From the NCBI RefSeq assembly GCF_000003815.2, contig NC_049985.1:9014251-9078250 (forward strand): a DNA stretch of 64,000 nt, read 5' to 3'. This DNA comes from Branchiostoma floridae (Eukaryota > Chordata > Leptocardii > Amphioxiformes > Branchiostomatidae). Position numbers and translations under genes: made by a program. Below are positions 10,264 to 22,900 of the stretch, one piece after another (the stretch's first letter is position 1; each line of letters begins with the position of its first letter). Under the pieces are notes generated by a model. The model saw only the letters and a list, made by a program, of their open reading frames with translations. It was not told the origin of the DNA and ran no database searches.

Positions 10264-12681
10264 TCAGGACAATGGAGGTCTGTGGAAAGCTAACTCTTCC
10301 TGCCCACGTTGTGAGGACTCGTCCCAAGGACGCCCATCTGTAGGAGGGCTTGTAACACCAGTCTCTTTAGGCTGGGCCGATGGGATTGCTCAGCAGTGTC
10401 TTGGAACACCTTGATAGCACAGACAATTGTCATGCATGACAAATGCTATACTCTTTCCAGTAAAGTCAGACTGCCCCCATGACTTTTTAAACTATTCACA
10501 CATCAATTATTCTTCTGTAACATGCCCAGGGATCCATGGTAGTGCATAGCAAAAAACTGACGAAAAGGTTTCGTAATTCTAGGTTGGACTTCACATCATT
10601 CATTCTCTGCTGCCAAACAACATTCATTACAAACATGAAAATTTATTTTGGACCTTTTCTTCTGGGTTTGCTACTGCTTTGAATGTGATATAACTGAAGT
10701 CTTAACGTGATAGTACCATTGAAAACAGCTGATATGCTGAAAGTGCAAAATCTGCATTTTTTTAAAAATGTAACCATCCTGCCCATTGCAGTGAGGATAT
10801 AGCATCATTACATGCATCATGAATTGTCCTTGGTCAGAGGTCGCCTGCTTTATCAGATATTTTCTACAGTTAGCTACTGTGTTTATATTTTATACTTCAG
10901 ACATAATAAAAGAAGCAGGACAGCTCAAACATAAATTGTTTGTTTTGTATCTGGTAAACACGACACTTTTCCATTTTCCACCTTCGTACTGGCAACACAT
11001 TTTCACTACTCTTCACATTTACACCAGGTCTTTAACCATGGTCTTTCTTCCTCCAAGAACATTCTAAGAATCTTTCATCTCCACTCAAAAATTTCCATTT
11101 CCCCACACTTCTTACTTCTCCTAAAAGCAATAGTACATGTGTCATGGTTCAACTCGGTCTCCACCTGTAGGGCAGACATTGGTATAGCATTCATGATGAC
11201 ACAAAACAGACACATTTTTTAAAACATTCGTTAGGAACAGAAGGAATTTTAAACAGCAGCAAAGCCTTTAAAGCATTCAGTAACATTGCATCAAATTTTC
11301 AACATCATGTTGGTGGGGCTGCATGCATTTTACCATGAGGTGCAACCAGTTTCCTTACCATTGATCAAAAGCGACTCCTATTAATCACTATCAGTACTGC
11401 AGCAAAAAGTCCTGTACAGCCATTACACAGCTGCCTGCATGATTACCATGCATGTGCCAACATCTACTTAGATTCTTGGAGACCAAAAGCATTCTTCTAC
11501 GCAGAGACACCCACCAGTGCTAGGAAACCACCTGTTGTCTTTGCTAGCGCCATTGGATATCTGCTTAGGAGAATGGCCAAAAGTAACTGGAGCAGAATTG
11601 TCACATTCATGTGCTGTTAGCCTGCAATGAGAACTTCAACAGATAGGGTTCCCCACTGCCCTGTCGATTAAGACCCATGCCAACACGCAAAAGGCGAGCA
11701 AAATTTTAGATGCAAAGTTCCTTTCTCTTTCAGCATAGAAACTATTATATTATCATTATTATTTAAGAAATTGTAATTCTAAAACATCAGGACAAAACAG
11801 GAAAAGAAAGAAGCAGAATGTTTACATGTTCAAAGCATTCACAACAATCCAGGCATATAAAGGTAGTGTACGAACAAGCCAGCAATTTTACCACGATTTT
11901 TCTACCATGACAAACTATACATATACATAATGCTGCTTCCCACTGAAACACACTGCGAAATAGTCCTGCAAGTTCATGCACATAAGGATCCTGCACATGA
12001 ATGCACTACGCATGCACTTTGCTGGTGATATTAGCTTTCAAAATCAAAGCATGTTTAGCACAAGTACTGTAGTTTTAAAAGGAAACAGGCTATTGGTTAT
12101 GTATACACAGAATATATCTGGTCAACTGTTTAAAAGGGACTAGCCATATGAGATTCCTCATCCATAACTAATAAAAGCAGATAAATAATGGTTCAATGCA
12201 TCCTCTGATATTGACAGTTGCATGATAATAATTCTCTCCTGTACAAACTGTTTTCAATTTTGATATCAGTATAGATACTGCAATAATGCATCAAGAGCAC
12301 CTCCTTTTCTTCCCTTAAACTTAAAGCAGTCCTAAGGAAATGTACAGTAGTGTATGTGTTGACAAAGTCTGTACACCAGGTTTTGAATGTTCAACTCTCT
12401 TGTCACTTTCTCCCTTACCAGCAAAATATTCTCTTGTTAAAATGGTTTAGCCAGACAATTTGCTTTGATTAGTGCTACTGTATGTCAGCTATTATAGTGT
12501 CATCTGCAACACTGATTGTCTAGAATACAAAACCAATAAATATATTACAATGTTCCCTACAACAGATTTAACCCTGAGGGATTCAATACAGGGGCCATTC
12601 TGAATTGTTTTCCTTCATTTCAGAAGGAAGACTCCCCTTCTACAGTTGTTGCCACTAGACTATGCCGTATGAGACTTGGTG
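10264..12681. other. Convergent 3' intergenic region between IDS and SLC25A43
   Basis: The region lies between the stop codons of two genes transcribed towards each other and probably holds both 3' UTRs plus spacer. I found no domain-bearing reading frame, RNA gene or clear transposon. The short open frames (10819-11067 on plus, 11787-11996 on minus) have no recognisable content. No minus-strand AATAAA was found for the carrier gene. Confidence 0.55.
10905..10910 (+). terminator. Candidate poly(A) signal for IDS
   Basis: AATAAA lies 640 bp after the IDS stop codon. It is the first canonical hexamer downstream on the plus strand that I noticed, so it is a plausible 3' end. Use of the site is not shown by the sequence. 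Confidence 0.4.
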
Positions 12682-15440
12682 CTAGGAGAGTTTGACACGT
12701 CTTTTGATGACCCTCTGGTTCCTCTGCCACTCCCTGAGCTCCCCCGGTGTCAGAGTTTGGTCAATCCCAGGTTTGGGAATGTCGCTCCACGGCGAGACCG
12801 TGAAGCCATTGCTGTACAGGAAAGTCCTTTTACACGCCTCAAATGACATGAACATCACACCCGCATATGGCACAACCTGAGCAGGGGAGGGAGATGACAA
12901 TCATGTTGATCAAGATAACACTGTCAGCGATTTTCATTAACTGTTAAGCTTTAATTCTCAAACCCAATTACTAATGCTTAGATTCTTATATTGTGAAAAA
13001 AAGCTATAGAGCAGATATCCTCTCTTCATTTGTATTTACTTCAATGCAAGTCAGTACATTTAAGCTGATAATAACTGATACCATATACCACAGTACATGT
13101 ACATCACAAAAATGGCATAAGTACCTTCATAAGGTTTGCTGTAGTGCCCCTCCATAGACCCTGCATCCCCCCGTGTTTATACGTTTGAATGAAAGCATCC
13201 ACCATCCCTGTAAACTCCACATCCACCCCTCCTCTGTGAGGTAACACTGTGCTGTATGCCTGAGAAAGATCAGAGGGCACATTTGAATGATAGATATCAA
13301 TGTGATAACTGATTATGAATGTCAATGTCATAATTATCAGAAAACGTTATGCAAGAAAGTACTTTAAAAAAAAGAGATTTTACTTTATTCTTATATAGTT
13401 ATATAGAACATCCATAGATCACAGTGAAATATTTATTGCTGAGGTAGCTTTGTGGCATCATACTTTGTTTTGGTAACACAAAAATAAACACTACTGGCAC
13501 TGTGTTTCACGTAAAAGTTATTATGAGTGAGGGCGTAGGACTTCTTGTACAATGTATCCCTTAAAAATGTTTACAAAAGTAAAACACCAGCAACACATTT
13601 TCACCTGTAACTTTTTCCTGATGGTGTCAAATGGATACGAAAAGGTTTGTGCAAAAGCAGCAGCAATGCAGCCATTAATGAAGTTAGCTAGTGGAGTGAG
13701 GTGAGAGGAGGGGACGCTCCAGGCACGGTCCAGCAGCTCGTAGGCCATGAAGGTTCCTCCTGCAAACGGTACCACACCTGAAATACAAGGAGGGGGCTTG
13801 TAAGGGACTTCTTCCCTGTGCTAATACAGGATGTTCTAAAAGACAACAAAATAGCAGGCAAGACAACAAAGTCATGCATGCGACACAAAAATCAGCTTTC
13901 CATAACTACATTTTATATAATTATTTGTGATAAAGAAACTGGCACAAATTTTTGCAGTGGTTTTACAGTAGGAGATATAAGGTTTTCACCATGTTTAAAA
14001 TTTGCAGATGAAACAATTCTGTTGTACAGTAGCCAAATATTAGCCTTACAACTTACAAGGAGACATCATCTCTGCATCCCATCATTGTCATGAACCACAA
14101 AAATAAAACTACCAAAAAGTTTTGAGATTTCTCGCACCTATGACTGATGTGGACATTCCTCTGAAGAATGCTGTGATTCCCTCTGTCCTGTACACCACTC
14201 TAAATGCATGGATGATGCCCCTGTAGTGAGCTTTGCTCCTCTTGGTATGCTGGGCTGTGAGCCGAGTCTTGACCGTGTCTGTTGGGTACATGATGCAGGT
14301 GGCCGTGATCCCACCCAGACTGCCTGCCATCAGGGCTCCACCCGCGCTCAGGTAACCCATGTCATCCACAAACAGCCGCCGGAACTTGGTATAGGCACTG
14401 AACTGTATGGCTGTGTACGGAAACAGCCGCATGCAGCCCAGAAAGTTGCCCTTCCAAAAGGCTCGGAGTCCTTCATTTTTGTACAAGTTGGAGAAGGCTC
14501 TGAGGAATCCTTCTTGGGTGTCTTTGATTCCAACCTACAGGAGAAAAGAAAAATACAACTGTACTTCAACTGTTGACATCATCTCCTTTCCTGACCTGAG
14601 TCAGCTTACAAGTGCCCTATGTGGAGACTGCCATTCTCGTATATGGACTGTTTAGTCGTAGTCATAACTGTATGGCTGATATCAATTAGGATTTTATCAT
14701 TGTCAACATTGACAGAAGGAGGCCAAATATATGAAGTAAACAACAGACAACATTCCCATACTGTCGTCAGTTTCTACCTGGATGTTTTATGGCCCATTCA
14801 TGACGTCAATCCTTCCTTACACTGGTAACAAGCCCGAAAACATACTGTTAACTTTTACATTTTTAATTATTAATCTCAAGACAATAAATAAATATGTTTA
14901 CAAACTAACATAAATAAATAAATATGTAAATATGTGCAAGTTACATACTTTCATCTTAAGGGTTTTCTTACCATTCCAGTTTGTTTCCAATCATCTTATG
15001 TTGGTGACGTCCATCTCGCGACCTAACCTTTCCCACGCAGATGGCTTGTTTACCTTTCATGGCTTGTTTACGTAGAATACCACTGACAACTGACTGATAG
15101 TGACACGATCATGTGATGCACGTTACTCATATGATCGCGACATGTTTGTCATGAGGACACATAACTACATGTACCAACATCGTCCATACGCAGGAAATTT
15201 ATCTTATTCATCCAAAATAAGAGAAAAACGTTACATATTTTCTATTTCCGTTGTTGAGTTCACCCCTCCCCACCATGTTTATCATGCAACGTGTTTCACA
15301 ATTTTTGAAAAGTTACGAACCTGGGACAGAATCTTGACGACATCCAGAGGCGATGTGAGGGTCCTGCTGGTCACCCCTGCTGTTCCTCCGCACACAAAGC
15401 TCTGTAGGAACGTCAGTCGGTGATCTTTCCTGCTGCCCAT
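12682..15440 (-). CDS. SLC25A43: Mitochondrial carrier family member 43
   Basis: This is a mitochondrial inner-membrane carrier of the SLC25 family; the substrate of SLC25A43 is not firmly established. Five exons join in phase to 339 residues (human protein about 341): 15321-15440, 14138-14534, 13605-13777, 13125-13259 and 12682-12876. Three repeat signatures (P-x-D/E-x-x-K/R) are visible: PLDVVK at about 32-37, PTDTVK at about 124-129 and PFDTIR at about 221-226, each ending an odd-numbered helix. The family assignment rests on SLC25A43-like segments: WKGNFLGCMRLFPYTAIQF, HRGGVDVEFTGMVDAF, VPYAGVMFMSFEACKR and the tail GIDQTLTPGELRE. The start MGSRKDHRLTF precedes the first helix directly, as expected for carriers without a cleaved presequence. 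The gene is convergent with IDS. Confidence 0.93.
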
Positions 15441-16744
15441 GGTCCGTCAAACCATACCTCACCTCATTTTCCTGTCAGTATGTCCCACTTCCTTCGTTCG
15501 TATCCAAACATTGGGACGATATGAACTTTGACCTATTCCACATGCCATAGGTGACGTCATAAGAACCGCAGCACATACCTCGTTTATGCGTACCCGAACA
15601 AAATAGTTCCTGGTCAATTTTTTTAAATGTGCAATGATAGAAAGCTAGACAGCAAAAATCAAATATAATGCATAGAATATGTTATTTTTATTGAATGTGG
15701 CACAATGAAGCTAAATAATCTCGGAAGAGAGAGTTATAACGACGCTAGAATAGTTGGCGCAATATGTGATGTCGTCATGTGAAAAGGCTCTCTGGGGGCG
15801 TGGTTGGGAAACCCTTTCTTGTTCTGAGATTCCCACGAGCATACACGGTGTCCTTCCCCCGTGTGTGACAGGTCACAGTGTTTATGAGGATACTATGTGG
15901 TTATCAGTCCATTTTTTAACCTCCTTGAAATAATAATGTTATTACGTTTTCGGATTCTTTTTTAGCTAAAAAAAATAACGCAGCAATAACGTTATATCAC
16001 AACAGCAAGATGAATCTAAGCTTTGAAGATGATGTTATTTGTTTTACACCGTAACTGTCTGTACTATGATCTACTATGATGTGTCAACGGTTTGACACAA
16101 ATTGATAAATCAGCTGTGCCAGACCAGTCATATGGGACTTCAAGCAGATGTTACCCTATGGACAATTTCAATAATCACTGTGGTCTGACTTGTTATCCCA
16201 GATCAGTGTCTTGGTACTGATATTATTTTTGTCATATTCGTCGGTTTTGTATGAATATTCTAAACAGAGTCATATTAGTCTGACATCTTTGATGTGATTA
16301 ACTCACATAGTTATTGATCTTCCAATCATTTTTCTGAAAACAAATTCTATAGACAATACATTTATAATATTGCAATGTAACGTTATCTGCCTTGAATTGT
16401 GCATAACCATAACCAGGCTATATTTCCCGGCTTCGGTAAGGATTATCTAAAGGGGCCTTCACACGAGAGGCGGAATGAGCCGGAATGCCATCTAAATGAA
16501 AATTCTCTGTATATCCCTGTGTATCAAACACCTTAGCCTCACCGCAAACACCTTAAGGGAGGATTGTGTCCTATGGGCTCTTATTCAGCTTGATACTTTA
16601 ACTATATTACTACTTCCACGCCCACCCCCATAACGTTCTTATTCAGCTTGATACTTCAGCTATTACTAAAATTGAATCCCCTAATGAAAACCTTTGCTTA
16701 GAGAATACAGACAGACCAGCATCGTACGTACATGCCAGAACCCA
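15441..16744. other. Spacer between SLC25A43 and VWDE-like copy A
   Basis: This holds the SLC25A43 promoter side and the region past the 3' end of copy A. No gene or RNA was recognised. A segment containing TTATTCAGCTTGATACTT occurs twice (about 16580 and 16632), a local tandem duplication. TATA-like sequence near the SLC25A43 start is not convincing. Confidence 0.5.
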
Positions 16745-16750
16745 TTTATT
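16745..16750 (-). terminator. Poly(A) signal of VWDE-like copy A
   Basis: AATAAA on the minus strand follows GCAGTAG, the same context found downstream of copies B (32375-32380) and C (55853-55858). Conservation of hexamer and context across three paralogues supports a real 3' end about 210-250 bp past the stop codon. Confidence 0.7.
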
Positions 16751-16998
16751 CTACTGCACGCGTGATGAACACGATCACTGTACCAGTCTCTATGACTATG
16801 ATTCAGGCTTTCTAAGGATGGCATAGCAGTCATTCGACTGCAAAAAACAGAGTGCAATAGAACTGATGTATCATCAGACAATAGACTCATACAGCCTGCT
16901 AAGGAGGCTATACTCTCACTGCAGGTCTGCTAAAGTAGTCAGGATGGTGAGTTGTCATCAAGGCATTGCTGGGGTCTGTTTAACCACACCGTCTTCTT

Positions 16999-19900
16999 TC
17001 AAGATGCTGCGAAAGAAATGTGTAACAAGATTTAGAAGCTGATGAATAAAGAAATGCTGTAAATCCTCTTCATCTTATTCCATTTCAGAGTCATTGCTTG
17101 AGAAGAGGGTACATGATTATGGCATTGAAATCACGGTGTTCTCAAATGGCCATACCCCCCCCCCCCCCCCTCGCTTTACATCACAGGCCAGATGCATCTA
17201 CAGGTACGTGTTGTAACCATAACGTTACATTCAGGGATTACCAATACATTACCTACATATGTTAACCTACATCTCTTAAGCTATTCGCAAAACCCGCCGT
17301 TCATGCAATTTGTCCGTACGTTATTTTGGGAGGCTACGTCCACGTATTTCTGAAACAGTCACCCGTACTGTCACCCGTACTGGCAAGTACGGGGGGAGGC
17401 GAACGCGCAGCCCGATGGTACAGAGTTTTGCCTGCACGTAAAGTTCTAGGGCGTGCTCCGAAATCCGTCGGATTCCCTACGAGTTCGTACGGAGGCGGTA
17501 CTTACCACTACGGATCCCAAAAGATTGCCCACGTGTTGGCACGTAGACAGCACGTATTTGCACGTACGGTGGGTTGTGCCCTTAGCTTAACCTGTTACAG
17601 TGGACTGGTGTCAGCGTGGTCAGACTTTCAGAATCTATATGGAGGGGCAATCGCAGGGACCACGGGATGACGTAACGACCAAATCATGCAATGGCACAGA
17701 AAAACGACTACATGTGTATATTCATCGTACCCTGGAGAGACACACTCTTCTGCTTTTTTATCTTCAATATGAAGGCCACGGCCAGCACGAGAACAACTGT
17801 GCCAACAGCTGTACCTACTGCAATGCCGACTATGTACTTTGGCTGCTGTTCCTCCGTATCTGTGTATGATATAGTAGATGAGTTATAATCATAAAGACGA
17901 GATGAGAACCATTTACACCTCCATCTTGAACCAAAAATGTAACCATACAGATCATGTGCATTTATATGTTTATCTCGGCACTCACCTGGTCTATGAGTCC
18001 AGTCACTGCGGTTAATGGACGGGTTGCAGTACCGAGAGTTGTCCGCAGGGTGGCTCCCATTGACGGGGTAGCAGAATCCTTTGATCTCGCAAGCGTTTAC
18101 CTGTCAGTATCAAGAATTGGGACCATTTTAAACATAATCTGTAGTAAAATATATTTTTTGTAATAACAAGCATAGAATATGATTAGAGGTTGGAAATATA
18201 GGACGTACCTTAGGCCGACAGACGCCTGTTTCGTCACACTCCTGACAGTAGGAGTCGTAGATGGTGACCTGAAGCATGTCGCTATTCAGACGACCGTCGT
18301 TGCTAATGGCAACAGTGACGTTACTGACGGGAATTCCCGTGTTCTCATCTGGGTTCCCGTCGATGATCAGGACATCCTGGTCCACTGTACACTCCACCTC
18401 ACGGAAACTCATGAAGGCAGCAGTGGCGGGGAGAGCTGAACGCTGGCGCCCCCTCGCCGTGTCCTGTGAAGAAAATAAGTTTTTTTTAATTTTATTTCTA
18501 TGTCCTGAAGAGTATTCAACGTCTCTCTGTGTCACAGTGGTTACAAGATGAGCTTCATCCGAGTGACGATATCAAGACATAGTCACTACTAATGTTAGGA
18601 CCGTCGAAAAGGCAAGCAGCACGTTTTGGTCCAAAACACTAACCGTATGTCTCTCCACATGACATCGAAGAGACCGCGAATCTAGGAATCCATCTCCGAC
18701 GACACCGATGACGTCACAGACCCCAGACCTTACGTCACACGTGTGTCCGTGTCTGACGGCGACCAGAGCGGGAGGTTTCGTCATGTCCACCGAACAGTCG
18801 GAGGAGGTGTAGCCTTGGAAGTGAAGACAAATAAGACATGATCAGGAGGAAAAAGGACGTGCTGTAATCACCATCGTTATTTTTATAGTTAGATTACCTT
18901 CTCAGTTCTAAACCGTCTCACCTGTATCGCAGTGGCACGTCGCGTTGACACACTGTCCCCTGAGACTGCACCTGCCCGGACACAGGGAGGAACCCACGAA
19001 CGAAGGGGGGAGGGCGGTGCTGTTCTCGTCCTTCTGGTCGTACAGCGTGACGTTTTTCAGGGCTTCCTCCCGACACAGTTCCTCCATCAGCATGGCGGCT
19101 TGTTGTAGAAATGCCAAGTTATCCGTCAGCTGTAAGAATGACAAGGATGCCGCACATACATTAGATTGACTATGGCGTTTACCCTCCAACGAGAGTCAAA
19201 TGATTGTACGTCGTGAAGGTATAAGGGAATAGACCCAGACTAAACCATAAACAACGACCAGCTGATCTCACCTTGATGTCTTCAACACAGTCTTCCACTC
19301 CCGAGAACACGTCCACGTTTGACAACATTGCGCATGCGGCGAAGGCAGGAGATGTCATGGCGGCTTCCTTGCACATGACCGTGGCGTTCTCCAGTGTGAT
19401 TCCACTCGGAGTGGGCCAGGTCGCGTTGGCACCCACTGGGAACGGAGCACGGGTGGACTTGTCAGTGACTCGTGTAGACCGGAGGTACCTGGGTCTGGTG
19501 ATAAACATGTGGGGTGAGCTGTTGTATTCCTATTATTCTTCCAGTCTTGCAATTTCCATTGTCAGATCACAAGGCTTAAAACTGAGAGTTAAAATTTCGA
19601 TCTCTGTCACACACGTGTACGATTAGAACCAACCTATCCGTTACAGCTTCAGCGTTAGAACACCTCCCATCTCATCCCGGTTCTGTTTTATGATAAGTAT
19701 AGTTTATGTTCCACCTACCCTCGGGCTCTCCTCTGCACCAGTGTGTCTGTGATGTCGATGTCGAAGTCGTTCCGAAAAGTCGGTACCGTGTTGGGATCTC
19801 CGCAGTTCGGGCCGTTGGTGGTGCATGCGCAGAGCACAGAGCCATCGTACCGACTGGTCATCGCCTGTCCTGCTGTGTCCGCATTGTCGGGGAGACTGTC

Positions 19901-22900
19901 GAACAGGCTCTGTCCGGCTGGGATTCTGTGTAAAGTGTGGTTATAATTGTTAGTACTAGTACATGCTTTATGTCTACACCTTCCAACAGTACATTCTATC
20001 TTGATACATCAAGGAAATAGTTGATATCCAGTCAAAGCCAAAATAAAACATTTCTATTTCGTCTTGGTCACAAAATTATTCCTTGATTCGTTTAACCTTC
20101 AATGAAAGGATGTATAATTCATGTATGGTTTAATCAGTCGTATGTCTTGTCAGAATAAAATCGCTGTCATTGTCGACTCTCCCGTCATGGTTAGACCATA
20201 ACCTATTTAAAAAGAAGACACATTAACACCTCCAGGACCAACTGAACGCGTTAGAATCCGAGATGGTTTCATCACTGGCTCTGAAGTCGTTGCTGCTGTC
20301 GTGGTCGAATGTGCCGAACAAGCCTTCCGTTTTCCCGAAGTCGTCGCTGGGTACCTTCACGTGCAGATTCATCCCCCAGTTATACGCATCAGTCCGCACC
20401 TCTGCACCCGAGGGAAGGGAAACCTGGAGGACCATGCAAGAAACGTTTTTCGGCATATCCTAGATTTAATCTTGTCAGTTGCCGCTTCCCGCGCCCATGG
20501 CTGAAAAGCTGTTATCATCAAGGGCATGAGATGCAAACTGCAATGATGCGACAACGAAATGCAACAGTTGCCCTATATATCAAATTCTGGGATTCAGAGT
20601 GGTAATATTTACTGTAAAATATGTTTCATGTCTCAGATCGATACAGCACATGTATGTTCAACTCTTACAACTTACAACCGTGTCTGATGGTCTGTGTTGG
20701 CTTGTTTTGTTATCAATACCCGGTTAACTCATGGCGTAACACACTAAGTTTGTACTAAAGAGTACAAGCTACATATTCCGACAGATCCACATGAGTGACG
20801 GTTCGGACCTCCGTCCTATCTGAGGGACGTCCCTAGCGGAAGCCAGGTAAATTTACACTAGGGTCGAGTGTAAATTTCTTACCTTGAAATTTCTTACCTT
20901 GAAATTCCTGCCACTCCTACTGCGGGTGACGCGCATCCCTTTGGCAGGCTCCTTCTGACTCTTCAGCCGGACCGCCGGAGCTGTCTGGCCGAAGGGACCG
21001 TCACACATGTCTATCGTGATGACGTCATCTCCCTCCCTCACGGCAACGCCACAGTTACAGGAGACGGCCCAGCAGCGCCACACTCGGGAATGGACCTGAT
21101 ATACATTTGTCAATATTACTCATATTAACAGAAGTCACACCTTTATAGGATAGAAACACCTAGGAAAATATGATTACTCACCTTTGGCAGGCGAGGCCTC
21201 TTTACTAAGACCTGGGTACCAAGTAATATTCAAATTCAAACAGAAGAGATCATCGATGAACCTGTATACTGAGTACCAGCGTTTTCAGCTTTAATACGCT
21301 CTCGTCGTCGTAAAAAAAAGTATGTTTGAAACGTGTCGGAAAGCTATCGACGTTAAATACGTCGAGAACCAGTCGAGCATCTGACGTCGAAAGGAGAAAA
21401 GGACACCGTCACAATTCGATGCTCAATATCTCGATAAAGTTAGGTCGCAAAGTTCAATTAGTCTAAAGAGACTCGTCGTCCGATCGATTTTCGCTACAAG
21501 TGAGGGGGGGGTATATGGACATTGCCTACCACACCATCCTATAGACGTTGCCTGATGATAGAGCCTACCTCAAATGGACGGCCTTTACTTCTGTGCAGAA
21601 CAAAGTCCCCAACTCCATACCAGTCGTACCTCCTGCAACATGTATAATCACAAAAGTTAACATTGTTGCTAAACCTTCACTATACCAACGAACGCTACTT
21701 CACATAGCTATGTAGTACCTGAAACCATGTACGAAATAAAATCAACTCTTTGTTCCCATTATCAGGACATAGCAGACAGGAGACCTACGTAACGGTATGA
21801 TGGTTCCCCGTATAACAATGTGGACAGTGGATCACGGTACCTGCGGTCAAAGGTGATATAATGCGGGTCACCCGAAGCGTGAGCTTCGCTTGTATCTTGG
21901 TCGATAGTGGTCACCTTATATGGATGAGGAAAGAAGGACAACAATGTCAGAATTTCTGAGCGACTGTACCTTACATACAAATGTTACCCGGTGTTGAAAT
22001 TGAGGAGGTACGTACATCCAAGTGACGTCAGATGAGGCAGAAGCCTACCAGAACACCATGAGTGTTACCACTCGGTGTGACGTCACAGTCAGCTGACGGG
22101 ATGACGTCTATCTGCACGTACTGGTCTCCGTCAGTCTGGAAGTCCCGGATGGCCCATACCGTCACCGTCTGCGGATTGTCGATGCCCCAGCTGCCTGTGC
22201 CAAACGACAGGCTACACTGGTCCAACAGTACATCAGGGCGGCCCAGGTATCCTGGAGGACAGAGAGAGGAATCTGTCATATTGACATCCTTTTAGAAACT
22301 TCCTTCTAAAGCTTCTCGAAGTTGTAGAAACCACAGCGCTTGATTACGCTGGACTATAAATGTGTCGTAAATATTGAAGGTACTGCGTGGGTTTAAAAAA
22401 GGCCTCGTCACCTTTGTCATACGATCGCCGCGAGATTGCAAGATGAGCGGGAGTACGCTTGGAATAGTCGTGCATGGGTACTACAAGATTCAGCTGTCTT
22501 GTTTCGTTCAACTTTTCCGCAAACAGGCAGTCCCATGCAGATTCTCTTCATGTTTTTAAAACTGACTGTATGTTCTAGTGACAGGGCCTACCGTTGTTAT
22601 TGACGATCATGACGTCACAGTTGAGGGCGATGGTTGAGTGGACTGTGAAGTTGGCCGGCCCCCCGTCCTCATGGACCGTCAGGTCTTGTGGTCCGACCTT
22701 TTAGATGAAAATACAGTTTAGTCGCCATGCAGCATTTTAAACACCTGTCACACATTCATGACCTTCCCGAGCTTTGCTCCCGACTAGTCCCAAACCAAGT
22801 TCTATTCCACTTTGCAACTCTAGGCACATCTAACAAGAATATGTATTAGAATATGTGTGACAGGGGCTTAATAGCAACACATATGCTGGTGGGAAGACCC

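Noticed and set aside
17150..17171. Poly-C run as a regulatory element
   Set aside because: A plain homopolymer inside an intron, with no conservation in copies B or C noticed.
17326..17869. 114- and 89-residue plus-strand frames near copy A exon 21
   Set aside because: The first lies in the ACGT-rich repeat and the second overlaps exon 21 on the opposite strand; neither shows a domain or splice context.
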